Below, one piece after another: positions 13,734 to 24,012 of a stretch of DNA of 64,000 nucleotides; positions within the stretch are counted from its first letter, which is position 1; each line of letters opens with the position of its first letter. The notes under the pieces were generated by a model, which saw only the letters and a program-made list of their open reading frames with translations, did not search any database and had not been told where the DNA came from. Origin of the DNA: Aotearoamyces nothofagi (taxonomy: Eukaryota; Ascomycota; Leotiomycetes; Leotiales; Tympanidaceae); contig JADDTR010000007.1 of NCBI GenBank assembly GCA_015345905.1, forward strand, positions 868,001 through 932,000, read 5' to 3'. The position numbers and the translations under genes were made by a program.

Positions 13734-14105
13734 TGAAATAGCTTGCAGAGACCATTGGATGGTTAGAGTTGATGGCAGACAATGGAATGATATTTGGGTT
13801 TACATGGTGCTACATAAAGCACATCCGTTTAGGTAGTCTTCTTGCTTGGGTGCCGTGGCCAGCGTCGCTGATTTCAGACGAGCTATGAGGAAAGATAGAC
13901 GTGGCATCTGAGAATTATAGGGATAGCTCAGTGGATGGCTCCAGATTGTGTCTAGGCATCATAAATCCTCTGTGCTTTATAAACAGCATGCGTACTCTAA
14001 TCAGCATGTGATTGCTTATCGCTGAATTGCTAGTCTAGCTAACGCGGTCTAGTTCTCGCTGCGGCTCAAAGATGCTATTAAAATAACTAGTGCAACAAAG
14101 CTTAA
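13734..14105. other. Intergenic between convergent genes
   Basis: A 372-bp stretch between two 3' ends, AT-rich towards the right. Nothing recognisable in it. Confidence 0.5.
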
Positions 14106-15739
14106 TCATATTAGTGATATCCCATTACTCCCAGTCCCAGTTTGCGCGCAGTATGCCTTAATCACCTTTACCAATATCATCCTCGTTGCTTTCTTATCAA
14201 ACACCTGCGCATGGTCTAATTTCGCGAACCAAAGCACGTCAATCCCCTTGCCTTTCCACGTCCTCTCTTTCCATGCATCAGGTTTCTCCTCACCTTCCTT
14301 ATCTATTTCGACATAATCCTCGGTGGCGGCCGGAGTAGCGGTTAATGAAGAGCTTGCTCCCATGTATCGACCCACAGCTGTTGTATCAACGATTAAGTCC
14401 TGGCCCGCAAGACTGACGGTGACATTTCGACCTTTGAGATCTTTCTTCCACAGGATATTTTCTGACCAGAAGAAATGTCTTGCCAAAGTGTGACTAACAC
14501 CTATGTCCATGCTCGCAAAGTAATACAGCTGGTGCTCATTTGCCCTCTGTGGTATCCGTCGGGTGAAATTGAACGCAACATCGGGAAGATGAAGGAGTAT
14601 TGAAACGGGGTCAACGAGCACCATTGGGCCAATAAGGTCTGCCGTCTTAGGATTCTTGATAAGGTGTGTGGATATAACGGTTCCATATGAATGAGAGACT
14701 AGGACGACTTTATCCCAGCCATGGTATGCTAGTATAGATGCAATCTCAGCACACATGGCGTCTTTCTCGAGTGTTGAGCGCGTGATTCTGAAGGAAACTG
14801 GCATGATTTCAATGGCAATTATGCCAACTTGGCCGTCCTGTCCAGCGCTCTCAATACCTTCCTCGGAATTAAGCTCAGCCAAAAAGTTGACATACGGATA
14901 GAGGCCGATGCCAATACCATGTATAAAGAGCACTGGGAGCTTCGTTTTGGAAGTGTGTTTTCGATGCCAGTATGTGATATTCTTGGCAGGAGATCGTTTC
15001 GTAGCTAAAAGAGTTTGTGGTCGAAACGGAAAGAGGGTGAAGAAGCGCAAAATCGAGGTGCGATGGAAGTGAAAGCCACGGTACAAGAGGTTTATATAGG
15101 TCAAAAGATCGACGAATGCGACACACTGAGAGCCTTTATTAGCAGGATCTTTAGTAGCAAGGGGCATAATTAACTTACAGAGTACCATGTCAAACTTCGA
15201 TGCGTCATGTTAACTCTATCAAGAGTTAAGCGTATAGCAACGGCCGCGCCTCTTCCTGGCTCAATCTTCCTCCCCAGCAGATGCTCAGTAGCCGTCACAT
15301 ATTCCTCTAGCTCCCCGTCATCGTCGCCAGGCGGCCCACCACGGTTGAAGAACGCCCACAAAAGGAAGTCCTTGAGGTTCTCGCGCTTTATCTCCTCCAG
15401 CGGCGCGCCAAAGAACCACCTCCTTACGTACGACTCTGCATCTGGTACATTGGCATTGCACAAGTCGAAAAGCTCCTTCCTAGCTTCTTTTGACAGCAAG
15501 GTCGGATGTACGGCTTCTCGCTGGAGGTATACTTGATATGGCAGGAAAGCCACGAGGTAGAATAGAGTCTCGGCGGCTGCTATGGTCTCAATGATAACAG
15601 GCACGGGGTAATTTACAGCGGAGAAACCGTATATTGCGACAAGAGAGGCGCAGTAGAGAACGCAGGCAGGCGCTAGGTAATGCAAGCCTATAATGGTTGT
15701 CCGAATGAAATAATAGTCGAAGGTCGAAGTCCCGATCAT
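14106..15739 (-). CDS. Membrane-anchored alpha/beta hydrolase
   Basis: Exons 15739..15179 and 15125..14106, split by a 53-bp intron, give 526 residues. Two hydrophobic segments (about 10-37 and 45-68) suggest an N-terminal membrane anchor. The hydrolase domain starts near residue 245 with LPVLFIHGIGIGLYPYV, the oxyanion-hole HG strand. The nucleophile elbow is VVLVSHSYGTVIS with the serine at about 333, so the usual first glycine of GxSxG is serine here. LAGQDLIVDTTAVG and LDHAQVF near the end are fitting sites for the acid and the catalytic histidine. Substrate unknown; lipase, esterase or related activity on a lipid is plausible because of the anchor. Domain call firm, substrate open. Confidence 0.8.
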
Positions 15740-18195
15740 TGCAAGGTATCAGGCAGCTGAGCTACGACGCGACACATGGGAAGGATATCGACGATTGCCG
15801 TCTTAGATAACTCTACGCGTAGTCGGAGCATGTGGGGGATTGAGGGTATATACAACTTAATCGGCCTCTCAACAATTTATAGTGGGGTCAGTCCGTGCTT
15901 CATGGATCGGATGTCAAGTCGTCAAGGCTGATCGAGATCTTTCGGAGGAATGCACTTCCACGTCGGGTCAGGCGTCTATCACGCATTCCTGGCGCTTATC
16001 AGGTCTGCGACTCGGCGACTAAGAGAGGTAGGTGGGAGAGCTACTGGGCCTTTCCGTTGAGAATGGGCACCCGCGCGTGCTTAGCGAGAGCCCTGTGTAT
16101 ACCCCTGTCGTTCACCGTTTCATGCCCAAGGCCACGTGATATATCACACTTTCTGCACATGCGACGACATCTTCAGTAAGACAGCCATCATATGATCTGT
16201 CCCAATGAAGCAGCTCTGGCTAGTACGAAACAGAGGACCCGGCAAGGTGCCTGTTATCTACCCTGTTAAGCTTGATGTTATCATTTCGAGCATGGGCTGT
16301 GAGTTTCACATGGCAATGCTTCAGCGCAACTCCATCTCAAAGTCCTGTCGTCTGTGCCGAGGTCAACGTCATGATGATCCTTCCGAAACTCCTTCACCTC
16401 TCATATCTGAGTCCCAACATGCGGGTATATATATGCCAACCAAGAAATGATACTCGTGGAAACCATTCGCTAATAATGTCTGCCCATTGTGGCTCCCGAA
16501 TGGGCTTAGAATCCCAACATCTACTATCTTTATGTGGACCTAGATAAAACTTCGATTGCTGATTACTAAGTTGGTTCTATAAACCATGGCATGCTCCTGA
16601 GGATACTTGGGATTCTTATTGGAGATATTTTACTCTATGTATAGGCATGTACGTGCTAAGCAAAACAACATGATGACAACAGCATACTCTGCCAGCTCCT
16701 GCATATCCTCGTCTACCACTTATTCCGATCTAGCAACGGATTTCTACTTAGCTCAGGAATCACATGACCCCCCGCTTAAGCAGCTCAAACCGGCAACACC
16801 ATGCCCAAAAAAAGAAAAAGAGATATATAAAAAGTCGCTAAAAGCAAAGGCCAGAGAGGCAAAAGAAACCACACGGTGGGAAGAAACTACTAGACAGGAA
16901 CATGGACCGGTTCAACATGCTCCCACGTTGGTTTACTTATTACGGGCCAGTAAACATCTCTCGAAACCCGCGTCCGGATTTCCGAGTCCTCTACTGCCCA
17001 TTCAGCCAATCGATGCCAATGTGCCAGCCCGTCGACTTGACCATTGCACCAACTGGCTGAGTGGAGGAATTTGGCTTATTCTAGTATATGTAGTTTGGGT
17101 GGGGTGGTGCGGGGAGTGAATTTAGATGTGGCGGCTGCACGGGCTGCCGCGCTTACTTTCTGGTGGCACGTGTAGTTACTTCTTTTAAACGCCTTTTAGA
17201 GGTGCTAAAAACAAGCACTGCCTTGATAGGTATATACATGTAAACGTCAATGTGGCAGTCATATATTTTGTTCTCGAGTCGTGCAGGAATTTTATCTACG
17301 AGAGCGCCTTAAGGGGGGACAGAGTGCTCATGCTGCTCATGTCGCTATGTAAAACCATAATATAAGCAGGGTTTTTTTTTGCAGTCGAAGATATCTATGC
17401 CCGTTTAGAGAGAGTCCGCTTCTTGTAATGCTAAGTATATTGCATATACAGCCACTTGATTAAGTGAACCAAGAAGGCGGCAATGTTATAGCGCTGTACA
17501 GGCATTGCAGACAGTCAACAGACTACAAATCTTTTAGGATGTTGAGATGGTACATATAAATGACAGGGTGTTGACCGGGTGTTGTATTCCATATTCAGCA
17601 ATACCCCTTCTCTTCAAACTTATGGAGCATATGTGCTTTGAATACATGGAGTTAGATTTGGTTTCAAATCCCACTAGGCGAGGGGGAAATCTCTTGGCCT
17701 CGTAGAGGACGCATGGAGTAGCAGTATATGGGGTGGGTGCAGTGAAGTCGTAGAGTGGCTAGAGTCAAGTGAAGTCCATAGCAACCAAGATGTCGCAAAG
17801 TGGAGGGGTCCCCGAGATGTACTGCATCACGTGCATCCAGCAATCATAAAGCGAGTCACGTGCATCCTAGGTACGTACCTCTCGGCATTTTAGCGTGGCC
17901 CACTATACGCTAGACACCTGTCTACGGGAAACTTGAAATATGCATAGCTGAGTTGATGCGATTTCATGATCGTCAATTGCCGACTTCGCAATGTCAGCCT
18001 CAGTATTCCAGGAACAGCTTAGTCACCCATCCTCCATTGCGCCTAAATGTCATATGACGATGCATTTGGTAGCCAACTTTTGATGGCCAACTTTTCAAGA
18101 TATATACAAAGCGATGCTATTATCATACGGATCAACAGATATATTGTTCGCATCCCATCTTATGTTTGAGTAGAAGGACGAGTTTCTGTTCTGCC
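15740..18195. other. Intergenic, 2.5 kb, upstream of both neighbours
   Basis: No gene supported. Open frames here lack an ATG start or homology-like composition. CACGTG words occur at 16133-16138 and in a 12-bp direct repeat listed separately. Confidence 0.5.
17827..17867. promoter_or_regulatory. Two direct copies of TCACGTGCATCC
   Basis: The 12-mer TCACGTGCATCC occurs at 17827-17838 and 17856-17867, a 29-bp period, 330-370 bp upstream of the kinase start. The CACGTG core is the site of bHLH factors such as Cbf1 or Pho4. The same spacing and face suggest a real element rather than chance. Confidence 0.4.
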
Positions 18196-19852
18196 ATGAA
18201 CAGCTACTATGCTCCGAGCTTGACTCGAGTTGAAAGCTTGGACAAGTATAAGTCAGGTGGTTTTCATCCGGTTCATCTAGGTGACCTATTCAAAGATGGC
18301 AGATACCGTATCGTGCACAAGCTGGGGAATGGAGGATTTGCAACTGTCTGGCTCGCCCGGGACGAAGAGTGTCACCGTTATGTTGCCATCAAGATAATAT
18401 CCGCACGTCTGTCTCGCAAGTGCCACGAAGTTGCTATTTTGCAACGGCTCACGGACTCCCCTTCAAAGCATAGGGGACGATCGTACGTCATGTTATTGAT
18501 TGACCATTTCGAGATCGAAGGCCCAAATGGCACTCATCTCTGTATCATCTCGGAAATCGGCGGTCCGAGTATCAAGCAGTTCAATGACGCCCCTGGTCAA
18601 TGTAGTGGTAGCCGACGACTTCGCGCAGAGGTTGCTCGAAAGGTTGCATTGCAAACCACCGAAGGGCTTGCTTTCATCCACTCTACGGATACAATGCATG
18701 GAGGTATGTGTTGGATCCAGTACTCCTCGTAAAAGGGCGTTGACTAATCAATCTGGTGTAGATCTTACTTGCGCAAATATCCTGTTGCATTTGGTAAGTC
18801 TTGACAACTGGTCGGAGAAGGAACTGTTTGAGCGATTCGGCGAACCACAAACGGAGGATATCCAATATTCGTCTGATGAACCTGAAGACACATCTGGTCC
18901 TAGATACGTGGTGAATTCCATCAGCATGAAGACTGTCGATCCGCAATGGCTGTCTGAACAGATAATGATTATCGACTTCGGAATAGCCTTTACTTCAGAT
19001 AGCGTCCCCAAACACGGAATAGGTACCCCGAAAACTCATCTGGCACCAGAATTTCTCTTTAAAGCTAAGGCTAGTAAAAGTTCTGATCTCTGGGCTTTGG
19101 GATGTAGCATCTTTGAGATTCGTACTGGGTGCTATTTATTTGAGTTACCAGGAGCACCGACAAAGAATCAGACATTGGTTGCTATGGTGGAGATGTTAGG
19201 GAAGCTTCCAGATTCTTGGTGGACAGAATGGGAAGAAGGCGCACGTCTGTTTGGAAAAAACACTGCGCCTGGTCGCAGACTAATAAAGAACAGAAATGGA
19301 ATGCTGCATGATCAAATAATGGAAATTGGTGTACATGAAGGAGCTCTCATAACTGGTAAACGGAAGTATGAATCTACCAAAGGCAGCAGCTCGGACCCGA
19401 AGTCGGGGATTTTTGAAGAATATAAATCACCCGATAGCGATGAGTTGATCGCGGCAGCCGAGACACTGAATAACGATGAAGCTGCTGCAGTGATAAAGGA
19501 ATTAGGAAGGCAGAGCAGTTCAGAAGAAGCCAAATCTTCATCTCAAAGCGAATACAATGCGGACGAATCCTCGTCTCCAGATGATTCCGTGTCCGTCACG
19601 AGACAGCCTCCATCAAAGAAACAGCCAGCAGTCGCATCAACTAATGGCTCGACCGAAGTCAGTAAGACCCAGGACTTCCTGGAATCAACGGGAATGAGGA
19701 TCTCAGCAGAGGAAGCTGCCAGCCTGGAGGATTTGCTTCGTAAAGTACTGGCATATACACCAGATAAGAGAATGGGAGCTTGTGATCTGGCTTCGGAGCC
19801 TTGGTTTCGTGGGAATTTTGAGATTCCTACACCTCTTCCGATTGTTGGATAG
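18196..19852 (+). CDS. SRPK-like protein kinase
   Basis: Exons 18196..18703 and 18762..19852 (58-bp intron) give 532 residues. The glycine loop LGNGGFATVWLA (about 43-54), the lysine in YVAIKII (about 66), the catalytic loop MHGDLTCANILL (H168-D170), IIDFGIAF (DFG at 241-243) and LAPEFLF are all present, so the kinase should be active. HGD in place of HRD and the YRIVHKLGNGGF start are typical of the expanded fungal SR-protein-kinase-like group. A Ser/Glu-rich acidic insert of roughly 110 residues sits in the C-lobe. The intron falls exactly between G169 and D170 of the catalytic loop. Substrates unknown; splicing factors are the family's known targets, but fungal expansions need not keep this role. 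Confidence 0.85.
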
Positions 19853-20215
19853 CACGTCGGCGTTTCTTGGATTACAAGAGAGAGAGAGAGTTTGAAGTAA
19901 GATGGCTCGGCCGAGTCATCCGATGTAGGATCGGATAATCTACATGCAATGATATCATCGCCTGATCACTGAAAGCCGTAACAGCAACCGAAGATTGGTC
20001 TATCTGTACCATCTTTCATACGTAACCAAAGAATGCATACTCCTAAACTCCGAGCGCCGGAATTAAGACGGAGGTACAGGTTACGAGACGTAGCAGTACT
20101 CTGCGAAATGTGATATAGAAGCCCAACAGTAGGTACCAGACACGCATCTAAATTTTCTTATAACAGACCTTATCATCCATTATCCTTTCTAACAATCTCA
20201 ATTATCTTTACCACA
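19853..20215. other. Intergenic between kinase and SDR
   Basis: A 363-bp gap with a GA run at 19881-19890 and AT-rich sequence before the SDR start. Nothing else seen. Confidence 0.5.
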
Positions 20216-21213
20216 ATGTCGTACCCACCAGCCCCACCAGCCAACGGTAGCTCGTCCCCTCCGACTACAGACACACACTAACCCCTTCCCCCAAGGCTTC
20301 AACTTCACAAAGCAGGTCCACTCAGAGACCTACCCCGCGATCGACCCGGCGACAAAGTCCAACCTCAGCGGCAGATCCGTCTTCATAACAGGCGCCTCAA
20401 AGGGCATCGGTAGCGCTACAGCCATCTCGTACGCAAAAGCAGGCGCCTCAAAAATTGGGTTAGGCGCGCGCTCCGACCTGGGTACTGTCGCGACAGAAGT
20501 CGTCGCAGCCGCCAAGGCGGCCGGGAAGCCCGAGCCCAAGATCCTCGCGCTCAAGCTCGACGTGCAGGACTACGCCTCGGTCGAGGCGGCAGCGCAGGCC
20601 ACGGAGACGGCGTTTGGCGGGCTCGACATCCTGATCAACAACGCGGGGCGCATGGACGACTGGGTCCCGATCGCGGACTCGGACCCGGCCGAGTACTGGG
20701 AGACGTGGGAGGTCAACTACCGCGGCGTCTACTGGGCGACGCGGGCCTTCCTGCCGCTGCTCCTGGGGACCTCGGGCGGGCTCAGGACGCTTGTCAACGT
20801 GAGCTCCATCGGGGCGCACGTCCTGACCCCCGGCGCCAGCGCCTACCAGACGTCCAAGCTTGCGCTGCTGAAGTTCACCGAGTGCTGCATGGTCGAATAT
20901 GCGGAGCGCGGCTTGCTGGCCTATGCGGTCCATCCCGGCGGGGTCATGACGGAGCTCGCGTCGAAGATGCCGGCAGGGATGCACGGTTGTGAGTATTCGC
21001 AGTGCTGGGGTTGTAGGACAGGCTGACTGATATTGCCCAGTATTAGTAGATAAGCCCGAGGTTGCGGCTGATGGGCTGGCGTTTCTGACGCAGGAGAAGA
21101 GGGATTGGCTGGCAGGCAGGTATCTCAGTCTTACTTGGGACATTCCGGAGCTCTTGTCGAGGGAGGAGGAGATTGTGAAGGGGGATAAGTTGAAGGTGAG
21201 GCTTGTCTTGTAG
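20216..21213 (+). CDS. Short-chain dehydrogenase/reductase (SDR)
   Basis: Exons 20216..20246, 20296..20988 and 21041..21213 give 298 residues. It has the classical SDR marks: TGASKGIG cofactor loop (42-49), NNAG (125-128), the serine in NVSSIG (about 180) and the YQTSK active site (Tyr194, Lys198). HPGGVMTEL follows, as in classical SDRs. The substrate cannot be read from sequence. Codon use is strongly GC-ended in exon 2, unlike the AT-richer flanks. It converges with the P450 gene next door (148 bp between stops), which would fit a shared oxidative pathway but does not prove it. Confidence 0.88.
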
Positions 21214-21360
21214 GATCGGGACAATACGAGCAGGACCAAGACATGGAGCTCCAAAATCAAAGATTATAACACAATGGTAACAATACCTAAGGCTTTTTTC
21301 CGATTTTACTCCATTCCATATCCATTACCATCTATCCCACCACCCTTTAAAACGCCTCTC

Positions 21361-23297
21361 CTAACCGACTGCTAGCCCTTCAAATCCCTTGCCGCTACGA
21401 AGATCAAACTCCCAAACCACGCCCTCAAACTCCTCCCTCCTAGAAACACGCCCTTCCACATCCCCCTCGGGCTTCTTCGTATTCGTCACCAAATTCTGCC
21501 TCATCGTCTGCGGCACCCTTGCGCCCTCGATGTCGAAACCCACCACCACCATTGCGACCCAGGCAACCACCTCAGTAAAGGCCAAGTGCCGTCCGGGACA
21601 GAGATGCCTGCCGCCCCCAAAGGGGATGAAGCCTTGCATCTGCACCCTCTTGGCATCACCGCGGGGCAAGGCGTCGCGACGCAGAAAGCGCCGTGCGTCG
21701 AAAGAGTCCGCGTCTGCCCCCCACGTGCGCTTGTCGTGGTGCAGGACGCCGGCGGGCATCTGGACGACGGAGCCGGTCTTGAGCAGGTACCGGCTGTTGA
21801 GCAGAAGGTCTTCGGTGACCCAGCGCACCGAGGTGCCGGCGTTGACCATGCGGAGGGTCTCGTTGAAGGCGGAGACCAGCAGCGGGCACCTGGAGTCTAG
21901 GAGCGCCACGTCGAGGCTGGCCCGCGTCGTGCCGTCCGCGTCGGTCGTCCGCGTCACGACCTGCTTGACTTCGGTGCGGATCGAGGCGGTGAGGTCGGAC
22001 GAGGCGAAGATGTATATCACCATCCAGAAGACGGTGGGCACGGCGTTTGCGATGGCCGCGAAGAGGATCGCTATTTCGAAACTACCAAGCTCGGTACTTC
22101 CCAGACCGTATTTGCGGGCGGTGCGGGCACGTCCGGCGATGAAGGTGTTGGCGAGCCTGTCTTGTCCCGAGGCGTAGTATTCCGTAAAGGCGGCGCATAT
22201 AGCGGTGCGGGCTTTGTAGGCCTTGCGTGCCGTGATGGATGGGAGGAAATTGAGTAAAAGAAGATCGAGGTCTTCTTCGAAATCCCTAAAGGGAGAAAGT
22301 TGGTTTCTTGTATTGGAGCGATGGGTGGGAGGACGTACCAGACTGCATCGATGAGAGTGGGATCTTTCTCGAGTGGGTTTCCTGGCCCGTAAAGGGTCTG
22401 TGCTGTAGCGGATGTATAGAGGTTCCCGAACCATTCATAGAGTTTAATGGAGTGTGCCGTCGTGTCGATGGCGTTCAGGGAATGGACGAGACTGGTCAAT
22501 ACGCGGGTGTTGGATTCGAGAAGGCCTGGACCAAGAGCCAGAGCGCTGTACATCTCGTTGTGTAGATCATTTAGGTAAGTGCTCTCTCCTTCAACAGTTG
22601 GCACATATTCAATTACAGCCGTAGCTTTCTTGTTTACGTTTATGGCTCTTTGGGTAAACATGATGGAGAAATTTTCGAATGACAGCCCTTTGCTGTTGCG
22701 GATGGCGCTTTGGACAAGTTCAGGTGAGCAGATAATGTAGGTTCTGAAAGAGAATATCTTCAAGGTATATATTGGATAAGCATATTTGGCGCTGTAAGGA
22801 GTATTAACAGAACGTGCTACTGCATTGAGACTTGAGAGAACAAATGCAAAGATCGGCAGTAGTTCTATTCACAAATGAGATGAGACAAGGAAAGATATAT
22901 ATATAGAAGTATAGAAACCTGACACTGAAGAAATCATCCTACCCTCCATTTCCCTCTCACAGAAACTAGAACGCCTCGATAGCAATCATTAGCAAAGCAG
23001 GCTCCCTATTCCCAACGAAACCAAACCAAGTAAAAGGCAAACAACTAACCTCAGCATCTCAAAATACCTAACCTGCCACCTCAGCATGCCGAGCGCATGT
23101 CCAACAAGCGGAATCCCCGACCTCACCAACGGCGGTTCTCCCGGCTCCAACCCCCCATCCGCCGCATAGAACCCCGCAACCGCAATCGCGATGCCCAGAA
23201 CCGCAATCCCGGCAAGCAGAGTGGCGATCCCGTCGTTCGGGAGCGCTGCTGACAGTGTGCTGGTGCTGCGTGGCGAGCCGTATTGTAGTAGTTCCAT
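21361..23297 (-). CDS. Cytochrome P450, CYP7/CYP8-like
   Basis: Exons 23297..23050, 22791..22339 and 22285..21361 give 541 residues; introns are 258 and 53 bp. One membrane segment lies near residues 25-47, followed by PPLVRSGIPLVGHALG. The ExxR pair is ETLR (376-379) and the haem loop is PFGGGRHLCPGRHLA with Cys463. The I-helix reads FAAIANAVPTVFW, which lacks the usual acid-Thr pair and has the A.AN..P pattern of the CYP7/CYP8 branch (sterol 7-alpha-hydroxylases, prostacyclin-synthase-like). The ATG at 23297 is chosen because upstream in-frame codons hold none. The long first intron may hide a small exon, though the join gives a sensible YFEMLSAKYAYPIYTLKIF. Probable substrate: a sterol or lipid, by family. 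Confidence 0.85.
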
Positions 23298-24012
23298 CTT
23301 CCCATGCAACCTGCGTTGCGTTCTAGGCTTAGATAGGGCGAGATGTAGGATAAAGAGAGATATAAGCAGGGGTGGGTGTGGTTAGGATGGAGTGAATAGG
23401 TGCTGGAAACTCCAGTGGATTGGATAAATCCAAGGGATTATTTTATGAGAATACCAACATGTGAAGAAAGAAGATGATGTCTAGATGAGGCTGAGGCTGA
23501 GGCTGAGGCTGACCTCGTATACGGTACTTATATTTATTCGCTCAAGCACGTGCTCTACATCACATGACAAATTACGTCACATCACAAGCCAGATCGGCGA
23601 TCCAAACCCAGCTTTGGCAACCTACGACCTACTGTACAATGAGCACGACAGACAGAATACAACAATCACAGTTCCAAGAGCAGGAGATTTATAGATAATA
23701 TAGATTTGGTATATTGCCCCTAAGACAAACTCCAGCACTAAGTACAACAACAAAAGAACTTCTATGACATTTCTATATGTGGGTTTGCAATAACAACCTC
23801 CATTACGAGTACGAACCTTGATCGACGCGGAACTAATAAGTCCGCGCCTTTCGATCAACACTCCACAATATATACAGTTGTGTTGTCGACTAAAGCGCAG
23901 TTGTCAGACTTCCTCGCAATTGAATTACAGCAGGGTCAACGACGTGGTCTTGAGCGCAACAGAGCACTGGAAGATTTTCACGAGTGACAACTGCTTTCGA
24001 CAAACAATTGAT
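23298..24012. other. Intergenic, P450 promoter and PMA1 3' flank
   Basis: This 715-bp gap holds a GAGGCT hexamer repeat (23487-23511), the 10-bp palindrome AGCACGTGCT (23545-23554) and TTACGTCA, a bZIP/CRE-type word (23572-23579). All three are placed to act on the P450. No gene seen. Confidence 0.5.

Noticed and set aside
16607-17119. A 170-codon open frame between the hydrolase and the kinase
   Set aside because: Its first codon is TTG, the first ATG is internal, and the sequence has no conserved look or splice partners.
20216-23297. Secondary-metabolite gene cluster
   Set aside because: Only an SDR and one P450 are present. No polyketide synthase, peptide synthetase, terpene cyclase or pathway regulator lies nearby.
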